From contig NZ_FOCB01000002.1 of assembly GCF_900109995.1 (NCBI RefSeq), forward strand, positions 414,981 through 478,980: a stretch of DNA of 64,000 nt. The letters are read 5' to 3'. Below, in pieces: positions 1 to 7,082 of the stretch (its first letter is position 1; the number at the start of each line of letters is the position of its first letter). The position numbers and the translations under genes were made by a program. The notes under the pieces were generated by a model, which made no database searches, was not told the origin of the DNA, and saw only the letters and a list, made by a program, of their open reading frames with translations. The stretch is from Pseudomonas sp. ok272. GTDB taxonomy: Bacteria; Pseudomonadota; Gammaproteobacteria; Pseudomonadales; Pseudomonadaceae.

Positions 1-1
1 C

Positions 2-61
2 GAGAACGCCGGGCATATCAAGCAGGGCCTGGCGAGGCTGAGGGTTCAGGAATCTGAGTGA
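2..61 (+). CDS. C-terminal end of an unidentified prophage gene (partial)
   Basis: An open frame enters from the left edge and stops with TGA at 59-61, giving about 19 residues ending in RVQESE. Too little is visible to name a family. Its orientation matches the early phage operon further right. It could equally be chance coding. Confidence 0.3.
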   Translation, partial: ENAGHIKQGLARLRVQESE

Positions 62-136
62 GGCAGGTACCGAAAAACCTGCCAGTGCCCTGCCTCGGGC
101 CGGGGCACTCACTTATGTCCCGCCCTGCAGATCCTA

Positions 137-886
137 TTAATCAACCCTTATCACGAACCCCTTTAGACGCTGCTTTGTTCTCAGCTCGCCAATCATGCTG
201 TCAGCCATTGCTCGATCAGCAAAAGGACCAACAAATACGCGGATCTTGCCGTCTTTGGTGGTTACATAAGAGGTAAACCCATCAGCGGCTATTGCCTGCT
301 GAAGATTTTCTGCCTGGACCGCATCGCTCATAGATGCAACCTGAACAGCCCATTTAGAAACTTTTACGGTAGCAGGCGCAGTCTTTGCGACCTGGGCGGA
401 CTTCGCAGCCTTGCGTACCTCTGACTTTGATAGCGTCGTGACTGGCGGGTCTTCTTTTGCTGGCTCTGCTTTTGCTGGCGCGAGCCTGGGCTCACACCTC
501 CCAACCCAATAAATATCGTTAAAGTATGATTTTCCTGAAGTATTTATTTCGGCATTCTGCCCCTCCTCAAGAGTGACGTAGCTGACTCCAACCGTGCCTT
601 TTTTGGAGTAATTGAAACTCGCCACAAATCGCTTGAAGCCTGTGAATCCTCCAAGCGAGTTTTTTGAGTTGACCTCTCCACAAAGCACGCCGTAGTGCGC
701 ATCGCCAATGACCTTCTCTTCCACCATGAAAACACGCTGAAATTTCGCTGAATCAGGATCCTTGAGGGTTGAGGCGACCATGTCTTGGCCCTTATCTACC
801 GCCATATCTTGAGTAACGTCGCAACCGGCCAGCGCTACCAGCACCACGCCAGCAGCGAAAATCCTCGGACACAAATAAAACTCCAT
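137..886 (-). CDS. SPOR-domain lipoprotein (prophage-borne)
   Basis: A 249-residue protein. The N-terminus is a lipoprotein signal with lipobox LAGC (about residues 19-22), so it is probably anchored in the outer membrane or periplasm. The middle is Ala/Lys/Pro-rich. Residues from about 178 (KWAVQVASM) to the end form a SPOR domain, a fold known to bind denuded septal peptidoglycan. The best start is the ATG ahead of the signal sequence, although the ribosome site is weak. It lies on the minus strand next to DUF1654. Its role in the phage is unknown; lysogenic conversion or an envelope function is inference. Confidence 0.75.
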   Translation of the reverse strand: MEFYLCPRIFAAGVVLVALAGCDVTQDMAVDKGQDMVASTLKDPDSAKFQRVFMVEEKVIGDAHYGVLCGEVNSKNSLGGFTGFKRFVASFNYSKKGTVGVSYVTLEEGQNAEINTSGKSYFNDIYWVGRCEPRLAPAKAEPAKEDPPVTTLSKSEVRKAAKSAQVAKTAPATVKVSKWAVQVASMSDAVQAENLQQAIAADGFTSYVTTKDGKIRVFVGPFADRAMADSMIGELRTKQRLKGFVIRVD

Positions 887-978
887 TTAAGCCACTCGCA
901 AAACCTGTAATGGGTAGGCCCGCAGGATACCAGCCCGCGCCAACCCTAAGGCCGTCAAACGCGGGCTTTTGTTTTTCA

Positions 979-1293
979 TCAGAAAGGCGCTGGCTCTTCT
1001 TCAGACTCGAACTCCGGCACACCCCTCGCGACGCCCTCCGCCTCCTGCTGCTCCCACCTCACTGTGACGCTACCGTCGTCGTTAAGCGTGAGTTCGAGCT
1101 CATCCGTGTCGGCAATGACACCAAGCACTTCGTCCCACTCCCGATCGCCATCCGCATCCAAGCGATGGATCGTTACCCAGCGCTGAAGCTGTGCAATTGG
1201 GTGATTGATCATCTCGGATACCCGCAGGCTGAGCCTTTCCATGCCTGACGCTACCGCTCTCAACTCTTCTTTTTGGATCTGCTGAACGTCCAT
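979..1293 (-). CDS. DUF1654 family protein, prophage copy
   Basis: About 104 residues. The segment from RVSEMINHP through VTIHRLDADGDREW to DDGSVTVRWE is the conserved DUF1654 core, a small Pseudomonas family of unknown function. A longer frame begins at 1305, but the ATG at 1293 has a GAGGG ribosome site five bases upstream and is preferred. The promoter carries a phage-type operator, and a LexA box lies within the first 20 transcribed bases, so SOS induction is likely. A second DUF1654 gene at 45463 also has a LexA box. The C-terminus is acidic (EFESEEEP). Confidence 0.8.
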   Translation of the reverse strand: MDVQQIQKEELRAVASGMERLSLRVSEMINHPIAQLQRWVTIHRLDADGDREWDEVLGVIADTDELELTLNDDGSVTVRWEQQEAEGVARGVPEFESEEEPAPF

Positions 1294-1312
1294 CTTCGCC
1301 CTCATCTGACAA

Positions 1313-1328
1313 CTGTATATCTATACAG
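1313..1328. promoter_or_regulatory. LexA (SOS) box upstream of the phage DUF1654 gene
   Basis: CTGTATATCTATACAG is a full CTG-N10-CAG LexA operator with near-perfect dyad symmetry. It lies 20 bp upstream of the preferred DUF1654 start and just downstream of a -10 element at 1338-1343, where bound LexA would block transcription. Confidence 0.85.
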
Positions 1329-1337
1329 CACATCAAA

Positions 1338-1366
1338 ATCATAGCGCAGTGCTAAGTCCTCCGTAA
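1338..1366 (-). promoter_or_regulatory. Leftward sigma70 promoter with phage operator O1 in its spacer
   Basis: Read on the minus strand: -35 TTACGG (1366-1361), 17-bp spacer, -10 TATGAT (1343-1338). The spacer contains TAGC-GCAGT-GCTA (1342-1354), the same dyad found twice at the rightward promoter. The promoter would serve DUF1654 and perhaps the SPOR lipoprotein gene. Binding by the phage repressor is inferred from the repeated dyads. Confidence 0.6.
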
Positions 1367-1424
1367 AGGCCATTACACACCCACCAGTCCGGCGCCTTGG
1401 CTGACACATAAAGTCGACCATATT

Positions 1425-1437
1425 TCGCTAACAGCTA
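1425..1437. promoter_or_regulatory. Degenerate phage operator O2
   Basis: TCGC-TAACA-GCTA matches the TAGC-N5-GCTA dyad with one mismatch. It lies between the two divergent promoters. Confidence 0.4.
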
Positions 1438-1444
1438 ATTTATT

Positions 1445-1486
1445 TAGCTCAAAGCTATTGACTCAACTTTAGCGCAGGGCTAAATT
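1445..1486 (+). promoter_or_regulatory. Rightward early promoter (PL-like) with operators O3 and O4
   Basis: -35 TTGACT (1458-1463), 17-bp spacer, -10 TAAATT (1481-1486). Operator O3 TAGC-TCAAA-GCTA (1445-1457) abuts the -35 element. Operator O4 TAGC-GCAGG-GCTA (1470-1482) fills the spacer and overlaps the -10 element. The genes downstream run through bet and exo to xis and int, the order of the lambda PL operon, so this is the likely early promoter. The cognate repressor gene is not in the window. Confidence 0.65.
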
Positions 1487-1521
1487 AACTCCATCGCAGC
1501 AACACACACCCACTGCGAAGG

Positions 1522-1558
1522 CCGAGAAGCCTCGGGCAACCGGAACGCTCTTTAACAA
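1522..1558 (+). promoter_or_regulatory. boxA-type antitermination site with upstream hairpin
   Basis: CGCTCTTTAACAA (1546-1558) matches the boxA of bacterial rRNA leaders. Ten bases before it is a small hairpin, CCGAG-AAGC-CTCGG (1522-1535), in the boxB-before-boxA order of rrn leaders. It lies about 50 bases into the transcript from the promoter at 1458-1486. Nus-factor loading on the early transcript is inference. Confidence 0.55.
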
Positions 1559-1876
1559 CCCAATCGTAGAAAGCTTCTGGATCAGCCAGGCATTGACGTA
1601 CCAGGCGTGGGCGACTCCCACCTAGGTACGCCGTATTGCTCGGCCCCAGCAGCCAAACCGTAAACGTATGGAAAGAAATCATCGCCCAGTCCGCAGGTGG
1701 CGAATAACAGCGGCCAGGAACACCCGTTGAGCAGATGCGCCCGGCAAGCCGACGCAGCGGTGAGACACGACATTCGATTCAAGCCAGCGACCGACGCCAG
1801 TAGCGGGTCACGGTGGAAAGCATCACTGAGCAGCCTTCTCGCGAGGGCTGCTTGGGATGACAACCGGGAGTCACAA
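1559..1876 (+). other. Long leader without a convincing gene
   Basis: No open frame here has both a ribosome site and plausible composition; the minus-strand frames look like shadows. A hairpin at 1829-1852 (ten pairs with one T-G, TCGC loop) lies just before the next gene. It has no T tract, so it may be a translational control or pausing structure. Confidence 0.4.
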
Positions 1877-2320
1877 ATGAGCGAGTTCAACTACGACTTA
1901 GCCAAAGCGTCGTTTCCCAGCTTCGGCGATTACGCGCTGATCGAGATGAAGCGTCACGGCGTTCCGAACGAGATCTACACGCACAAGGTGGTCGGCACCT
2001 ATCAGTCGAACACTTGGGTAGATGTTCCGATCCAGTCGCCGCCGACTGCAACGATTCATGCTGGCCGGATGGAAGACGTGGCCCGCGTGATCGTCTGCGG
2101 GATCAGCGAGAACAGCGTCTACACGGTTCGCGTGGCAGACATGAAGCCGCGAACGTTGCCTATGCCTGATGCCGAGGTTCAGCAGCTGATGGCGTTTTAC
2201 GAAGTCAAAGACATTCGCAGCCTGATCGACCAGCAGGCCGACCACGTAAAGATGCTTCAGCTTCGGCTGTCGCCGTTCCTGAATGAACCGAACCCGATCT
2301 CCCGAGTACGCGAAGGCTGA
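1877..2320 (+). CDS. Hypothetical phage early protein
   Basis: A 147-residue protein beginning MSEFNYDLAK. The start is chosen from GGGAG six bases upstream; the same frame is open back to 1697 but without a ribosome site. There are no membrane segments or recognisable motifs. The C-terminal half (residues about 95-130) is predicted to be helical. It is the first gene of the rightward early operon, a position often held by regulators or antiterminators, but nothing in the sequence proves that. Confidence 0.6.
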   Translation: MSEFNYDLAKASFPSFGDYALIEMKRHGVPNEIYTHKVVGTYQSNTWVDVPIQSPPTATIHAGRMEDVARVIVCGISENSVYTVRVADMKPRTLPMPDAEVQQLMAFYEVKDIRSLIDQQADHVKMLQLRLSPFLNEPNPISRVREG

Positions 2321-2328
2321 GCATCACC

Positions 2329-2353
2329 TCTGCCCATTCAGTGAGTGGGCAGA
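2329..2353. terminator. Hairpin after the first early gene, no T tract
   Basis: TCTGCCCA and TGGGCAGA form a perfect 8-bp stem with a 9-base loop, nine bases after the stop at 2320. Without a U tract it is a weak or processing-type terminator. It is a plausible target for the boxA antitermination system upstream. Confidence 0.4.
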
Positions 2354-2475
2354 CGGATGCGGACGAAATCGCGGCCTATAACCGCCCACCTGCATCACCG
2401 CAACACAGCAGAAGCGGCGTGGAAAGATGGGCTCGATACTGAGCCTCGGAGACACGCTACACACGGCATGACTCG

Positions 2476-2637
2476 ATGGGGATCGCTCCTTGGGGATTGG
2501 AGCCAAGGTGGGTAAGTGCACACCTTCTTGTATTGGTGGAAACAGGCCCCTGGATTCGGACGTACTGCAGCCTTGCCGAGCAATCGGGCGATACCGAACG
2601 CGCTGCGGCCATTACACAGAGCATGAACGTTCCATAG
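2476..2637 (+). CDS. Possible 53-residue phage peptide
   Basis: ATG at 2476 opens a frame to TAG at 2635-2637. The product is Trp-rich at the N-terminus (MGIAPWGLEPRW) and continues with a plausible soluble composition (LAEQSGDTERAAAITQ). No clear ribosome site is visible. It is listed because the composition is protein-like and the surrounding 700 bases otherwise lack a gene. Confidence 0.3.
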   Translation: MGIAPWGLEPRWVSAHLLVLVETGPWIRTYCSLAEQSGDTERAAAITQSMNVP

Positions 2638-3067
2638 CCGGGGTAGCGTCCGGCCTTCTGCATCGCTCGGCGAATAGCTCAGCCCGCATTGCGCAGGGTC
2701 AGCGCCAACCTGGTATTGGCGAGCTACCTTGATCTGGCACAAGCGCCGTGACAGCCGGGAAAGACCGGCACCCACTCAATAGGTGGCCACTGCCTTCCCA
2801 GTGAGCGAACAACAGGAGATACCGCCATGAAGTAGCTCAACGTTCCACCTGCGTGGCGCAGCAAGCCTGAAGGCTGCGCCCTACACCCTAACAGGCAGCG
2901 GACAGTAGGGCCGACGATGTGACCGCGCATCAGCCGAAAGGTAGGCCCAACCAAAACGAAGACGAACACCGCAGGCGAGTCCGAGGGCAAAGCTAGCCAG
3001 ACTCGACACATCCCGGGCAGTGCCGGGCGCCTGCACTATTCAGCTCAACTCTGAAAGCCTGCCAGTA
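2638..3067. other. Intergenic phage DNA without a confident gene
   Basis: No frame combines a ribosome site with a plausible product, except the amber-interrupted mini-frame at 2827. The other strand carries only the end of the lipoprotein gene beginning at 3310. Confidence 0.4.
2827..2922 (+). pseudogene. Mini-frame with strong ribosome site, amber at codon 3
   Basis: AGGAG at 2814-2818 lies eight bases before ATG AAG TAG (2827-2835). Reading through the TAG gives 31 codons ending at TGA 2920-2922, with a plausible phage-like peptide (LNVPPAWRSKPEGC). It is either a small gene inactivated by an amber codon or a deliberate two-codon minigene like lambda bar; the sequence alone cannot decide. 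Confidence 0.4.
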
Positions 3068-3310
3068 TCAGTCATCTCGATCATCATGATCTCGGCCGTG
3101 ATTGCGATCATACCCGCGATTATCGTAACGACGATCGTAACCACGGCCTCGACCTTGATCATTGTCGTCGCCCTGGTCGTATCTGCGTCCATGATCATCG
3201 CCTCTGTAATGATCATGCCCATACCTTCCCCCATCGTCCCAGATAGGCACGCAACCACCAAGCAGGAAAAGGCCAGAAACAGCCAAAATCATAACTACTG
3301 CGCGCTTCAT
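3068..3310 (-). CDS. Small lipoprotein with Asp/Arg/His/Gly/Tyr-rich low-complexity tail
   Basis: An 80-residue protein with a lipoprotein signal and lipobox LGGC at residues 17-20. The remainder is a disordered tail of Asp, Arg, Gly, Tyr and His (RRYDQGDDNDQG). AGGA seven bases upstream supports the ATG at 3310. The tail could bind metal, RNA or other polyanions, but no function is known. It lies opposite to the early operon, so it is likely expressed on its own promoter as a moron. Confidence 0.65.
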   Translation of the reverse strand: MKRAVVMILAVSGLFLLGGCVPIWDDGGRYGHDHYRGDDHGRRYDQGDDNDQGRGRGYDRRYDNRGYDRNHGRDHDDRDD

Positions 3311-3521
3311 TTCGACGTCCTAAAAGCTGGTATTGGTTGAATTTTCAGACTGCAAATCAGCTCAATAATTCAGTTTTGATACATGGCAATTCAAAGAGCC
3401 AAAGACAGCCAATCCCCGACACCACCCGCATGCACTCCCCTCCGCGCCCAGCGGCAACCAGCGGAATGGATGAGTGCAGCCGAGTTTTGTTGGATCAACG
3501 CACGCCACTCTGGAGGCGACC

Positions 3522-3770
3522 ATGTCCACCAGCTATGCAGATAGCGCCCAGGCCCGAGAGTGGGACAGGCGCTTCGACGAATGGGGTCACCCAAAGGCGC
3601 CCAAGGCGGAGGATTTCCATGACTACGAAGCGGCCGCACTGGCGCGTAGTCAGGCTCTGGTCGAGCGCGAAGCTATCCAACTGGCCGAGCGCAAAGCAGC
3701 CGCCAAGCGAATCAGCCTGGCAGTTGAGCAGATCGGCGACTTCTTCGGCATGAATGGAGAGAAGCAATGA
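3522..3770 (+). CDS. Hypothetical phage early protein
   Basis: An 82-residue protein starting MSTSYADSAQAREW, with GGAGG (3512-3516) just upstream. It is highly charged and helical, with two Ala/Glu/Arg-rich heptad-like stretches (EREAIQLAERKAAAKR), so probably a short coiled coil. It overlaps the next gene by four bases (ATGA). No function is recognised. Confidence 0.6.
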   Translation: MSTSYADSAQAREWDRRFDEWGHPKAPKAEDFHDYEAAALARSQALVEREAIQLAERKAAAKRISLAVEQIGDFFGMNGEKQ

Positions 3771-4000
3771 ACCAGCAGCAGCGTGATCACCAAACGGCGG
3801 TTACCTGGATCGAGGGCGAGATCGACAACTTGATCCGTGATCTCGGCAAAGCCAATGCAAGCGCAGCAGCTACTTCGGCCGTGACCCTGGCGTTCCTGCT
3901 CCGGGCGATCAGCGATGACGAGCACCGCCACTACCGCGCACGTATCGACCAGATCTACGCCTCCTACAACGCATCGCTCAAGCAAGGAGCAGTAGCATGA
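3767..4000 (+). CDS. Hypothetical phage early protein
   Basis: A 77-residue protein (MNQQQRDHQTAVTW...) with GGAGAG upstream and four-base overlaps at both ends. It has an Ala-rich central helix (ANASAAATSAVTLAFLL) that may be amphipathic or weakly membrane-associated. The family is not recognised. Confidence 0.6.
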   Translation: MNQQQRDHQTAVTWIEGEIDNLIRDLGKANASAAATSAVTLAFLLRAISDDEHRHYRARIDQIYASYNASLKQGAVA

Positions 4001-4131
4001 CCATCATCGCCCGTAATGCCAAAGCAATGACCGAAGCCCTGCATAGACAGGGCTTTTTTCTGGTCGCTGATTTGCCCAAGCGCATCCGCATTCAAACCAG
4101 GCGCGGCATGCTGGTTGCGAGGGTGTCATGA
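3997..4131 (+). CDS. 44-residue basic phage microprotein
   Basis: ATG at 3997 overlaps the previous stop by four bases, and AAGGAG lies upstream. The product is strongly basic in its second half (KRIRIQTRRG), suggesting nucleic-acid binding. Its own stop overlaps the next ATG (ATGA at 4128). The tight coupling on both sides is the main support. Confidence 0.5.
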   Translation: MTIIARNAKAMTEALHRQGFFLVADLPKRIRIQTRRGMLVARVS

Positions 4132-4241
4132 GGCCCTTCTGGTGGTTTCTCGTCGTCATCACCGTCTTCTGGTGGGGAATCTACGCCGAGATGCGCGAGA
4201 TTCAGCAGCAGGGCCAACTTCCGGTGGTGGTGTCGCAATGA
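4128..4241 (+). CDS. 37-residue single-pass membrane microprotein
   Basis: ATG at 4128 lies within the previous stop overlap. Residues 4-19 (FWWFLVVITVFWWGIY) form one Trp-rich membrane helix, followed by a short polar tail. It overlaps the next gene by four bases. Function unknown; small inner-membrane proteins of this type in early phage operons are poorly studied. Confidence 0.5.
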   Translation: MRPFWWFLVVITVFWWGIYAEMREIQQQGQLPVVVSQ

Positions 4242-4354
4242 CCAGCCACCAGCGCGTGCGCCGCATGCTCATCTGGCGCGGCTCATTCCCTGTCCTCGCC
4301 ATCTTCATCTTTCTGATGATGCTCAGCGCTCTCGCTGATCGCGTCACTCAGTAG
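4238..4354 (+). CDS. 38-residue single-pass membrane microprotein
   Basis: Starts within the stop of the preceding gene. A basic N-terminus (residues 1-15, with RVRR) is followed by one membrane helix (FPVLAIFIFLMMLSALA). The positive-inside rule puts the N-terminus in the cytoplasm. Function unknown. It is the last link of a four-junction ATGA chain. Confidence 0.5.
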   Translation: MTSHQRVRRMLIWRGSFPVLAIFIFLMMLSALADRVTQ

Positions 4355-4399
4355 TCCAAACCAACTTGAACGCTGCGAGCATCGCGGCAAGGAATCCCC

Positions 4400-5218
4400 A
4401 TGTCCGCAGTAATGAAGCAGGACGACGGCGCGCCGGCGATGTCGGAGGCCGCGCTCGTTGAAGTGCTGAGCAGCAGCCTCTACCCCGGCGCAGAAAAGAA
4501 CTCAGTCGTCATGGTGCTGGCTTACTGCCAGGCCGCGCACCTGGACCCCATGCTGAAGCCGGTGCACATCGTCCCGATCTGGAACTCGAAGACGAAAAAG
4601 ATGCAGGACACGGTGATGCCGGGCATCGGCCTGTACCGCATTCAGGCGGCGCGCACCGGCCAGTACGCCGGAATCAGCGAGCCTGAATATGGCCCACCAG
4701 TGACGGCAAAGCTTAGCGGCGTAGAAGTCACCTACCCCGAATGGTGCCGCGTGACCGTCAAGAGACAGATGAGCAACGGGCTGGTTGCTGAATACACAGC
4801 CAACGAGCGCTGGCTTGAAAACTACGCGACATCGAGCAAGGACACCGCTGCGCCCAACGCCATGTGGAAGCGTCGAGCATTTGCCCAACTCGCCAAATGC
4901 GCCGAGGCACAGGCTCTGCGCAAAGCATTCCCCGAAGTCGGATCTGCGCCAACGGCTGACGAGATGGAAGGCAAGACATTCGAGGAGGCAGCCAAAGACA
5001 TCTCACCGACCCGGCAGACCCCACCAGAGCCGGACGCGAAGCCTGCCTATCCCGACGAGCTGCTGGCTGAAAACATCGAAAAATGGCAGCCGCTGATCGA
5101 CGCCGGCCGCACTAGTCCGGAACACATCATTTCCAACGTCAGCAGCAAGTACTCATTGCGCGATGACCAGATCGAAATCATCACCAACCTCAAAGCCCTC
5201 GATGGAGACGCAGCATGA
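4400..5218 (+). CDS. bet: RecT/Bet family single-strand annealing protein
   Basis: A 272-residue protein of the usual size. Recognisable Bet/RecT features are LAYCQAAHLDPMLKPVH (about residues 40-57), the central PGIGLYRIQAARTGQYAG stretch, and NAMWKRRAFAQLAKCAEAQALRKAFPE (about 153-179). Such proteins anneal complementary single strands made by the partner exonuclease. The partner gene overlaps by four bases immediately downstream, forming a lambda Red-type pair. The C-terminal 70 residues are variable and acidic. Start at 4400, with AAGGAA upstream. Confidence 0.9.
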   Translation: MSAVMKQDDGAPAMSEAALVEVLSSSLYPGAEKNSVVMVLAYCQAAHLDPMLKPVHIVPIWNSKTKKMQDTVMPGIGLYRIQAARTGQYAGISEPEYGPPVTAKLSGVEVTYPEWCRVTVKRQMSNGLVAEYTANERWLENYATSSKDTAAPNAMWKRRAFAQLAKCAEAQALRKAFPEVGSAPTADEMEGKTFEEAAKDISPTRQTPPEPDAKPAYPDELLAENIEKWQPLIDAGRTSPEHIISNVSSKYSLRDDQIEIITNLKALDGDAA

Positions 5219-6843
5219 AAATTCACAACGTAGCTCAAGGCTCCGCCGAGTGGCTTGCCCTCCGCGCCCAGCACTTCACCGCCTCTGAGGCCCCGGCAAT
5301 GATGGGCGCCTCAAAGTACCAAACTCGCACCGACCTGCTGGCAGCCAAAAAGACCGGCATAACGCCGGACGTCACGCCCTCTCAGCAGTTTATCTTCGAC
5401 AAAGGCCACGCTACTGAAGCCCTGGCCCGCCCACTAACTGAAGCATTGATCGGCGAAGAGCTGTATCCGATCGTTGGCACCAAAGGCAACCTACTCGCCT
5501 CCATGGACGGCGCCACAATGCTCGGAGAGACCCTGTTCGAGCACAAGCTGTGGAATGAGTCGGTCGTGGCCCAAGTGAAAGCCGGCGACCTGGCTCCGCA
5601 CTATTACTGGCAGCTTGAGCAGCAACTGCTGGTCAGTGGCGCTGAGCGAGTGATCTTTGTTTGCTCGGACGGCACCGCGGAGAACTTCGTGCACATGGAG
5701 TACCGGCCCGTCGCCGGTCGTGCGGCCCAGTTGATTGAGGGCTGGAAACAGTTCGAGGCAGACCTGGCCAACTTTGAAATGGCCGACGCCCCTTCAATCG
5801 TAGTCGGCAAGGCACCGGACGAGCTGCCAGCGCTGCGCATCGAGCTGACCGGCATGGTCACCGCCAGCAACCTGAAGGTGTTTGAAGATTCAGCCCTGGC
5901 TGTCATCGACTCGGTGAAAACCACACTTTCCACCGACCAGGATTTCGCCGACGCCAAGAAGGCGGTCAAATGGTGCGGCGATGTCGAGGAAGCTGTCGCG
6001 GTCGCCAAGAAGCAGGCCCTGTCGCAGACCCAAAGCATCGACGAACTGTTTTCGTCACTGGATCGTATCAGCGCCCATGCCCGCGAGACCCGCCTGAAGG
6101 TCGACAAGCTGGTGAAGGCTCAAGAGCTGCTGGTGAAGACCAACATCAAGCAAAAAGCCGAGCTCGCCCTAGCGGGCCACATCGCCGCAATCAACAAGAC
6201 CCTTGGCCAAGTCACACTGCCTCATGTCGTTTCGGACTTCACCGGCGCCATGAAGAACAAGCGCACCATCGCCAGCCTCCAGGACGCAGTTGATACCGAG
6301 CTGGCCCGGGCGAAGATCGATGCAAGTCAGGCAGCGGACAGCATTCGCTTGAACCTGAGCAGCCTGGCGGAACTCGCCGTTGACCACGTCTTTCTGTTCA
6401 ATGACGTGCAACAGCTGGTGGCCAAAGCCAATGACGACCTGGTGACGCTGATCAAATTCAGGATCTCCGAACACCAGAAGGCGGAGCAGGAAAAGACCGA
6501 CGCGAAGCGCATCGCCGAAGAGCAGGAAGCCCAGCGCCTGGCTGCCATCAAGCCAGAGCTCGTTGCCGAAAAGGTGGCGGCGCCCGAGCCAGTCCGCGCC
6601 GCGCCGATCCAGACGGCGGCATCCGTCACCCAGACCGAAAAGCCAGTGACGAATCCTGCCGTCGAGCAGGTATTGCTGCAGGCCAACGTGACGGACTTCG
6701 AGGCCCTGGTGAAAGCTGTGGCATATGGTCAAGCGCCGATCACACTGCTTTCGGTCAACTGGGAAGCGCTCGACGCAATGGTTGCAGCGCAGGGATCAAC
6801 CTTCAGCATGGCCGGGGTGACGCTGGCCAAGGCGGCAGCATGA
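5215..6843 (+). CDS. YqaJ/lambda-exonuclease family recombinase with long C-terminal extension
   Basis: A 542-residue protein, more than twice the size of lambda exonuclease. Residues 1-190 are the YqaJ nuclease: QGSAEWLALR near the start, D98, and the E109-x-K111 catalytic pair in the segment LFEHKLWNES. Residues about 200-430 are helical and charged, resembling the DUF1351-type accessory region fused to some phage exonucleases. Residues 440-542 are Ala/Pro/Glu-rich. It should resect double-stranded ends 5' to 3' for Bet. Overlaps both neighbours by four bases. Confidence 0.88.
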   Translation: MKIHNVAQGSAEWLALRAQHFTASEAPAMMGASKYQTRTDLLAAKKTGITPDVTPSQQFIFDKGHATEALARPLTEALIGEELYPIVGTKGNLLASMDGATMLGETLFEHKLWNESVVAQVKAGDLAPHYYWQLEQQLLVSGAERVIFVCSDGTAENFVHMEYRPVAGRAAQLIEGWKQFEADLANFEMADAPSIVVGKAPDELPALRIELTGMVTASNLKVFEDSALAVIDSVKTTLSTDQDFADAKKAVKWCGDVEEAVAVAKKQALSQTQSIDELFSSLDRISAHARETRLKVDKLVKAQELLVKTNIKQKAELALAGHIAAINKTLGQVTLPHVVSDFTGAMKNKRTIASLQDAVDTELARAKIDASQAADSIRLNLSSLAELAVDHVFLFNDVQQLVAKANDDLVTLIKFRISEHQKAEQEKTDAKRIAEEQEAQRLAAIKPELVAEKVAAPEPVRAAPIQTAASVTQTEKPVTNPAVEQVLLQANVTDFEALVKAVAYGQAPITLLSVNWEALDAMVAAQGSTFSMAGVTLAKAAA

Positions 6844-7082
6844 TCAGCAATCTCAAGTCAGACATCGAGTTCCGGCGCGAGAAAGCGCTCGAGCTTTCCA
6901 CTCAGGTCCGTCGGCACCTGGCCGCCGGCGGCAAATTCACCATCGGCGAGAGCCCGGAGATCAATCCAGAACCGGCCAAGCGCTCGGAAATGATCGACCC
7001 CACGACCATCCTCAAGCGCCGCAAGCCGCCTATAACCCGGGCCGAGCGTAACGCACTGCGCAAACTCGCGGAGGCTTTATGA
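6840..7082 (+). CDS. Hypothetical phage protein
   Basis: An 80-residue basic, helical protein (MISNLKSDIEFRREKALEL...). It is coupled to the exonuclease gene by ATGA and to the next gene the same way. The C-terminal stretch ILKRRKPPITRAERNALRKL is strongly basic and may contact DNA. The family is not recognised. Confidence 0.6.
   Translation: MISNLKSDIEFRREKALELSTQVRRHLAAGGKFTIGESPEINPEPAKRSEMIDPTTILKRRKPPITRAERNALRKLAEAL

Noticed and set aside
3020..3340. Hydrophobic + strand frame opposite the small lipoprotein gene
   Set aside because: Its Ile/Val/Thr runs are the complement of Asp/Arg/His codons on the other strand; it has no ribosome site, and the minus frame has a perfect lipobox and ribosome site.
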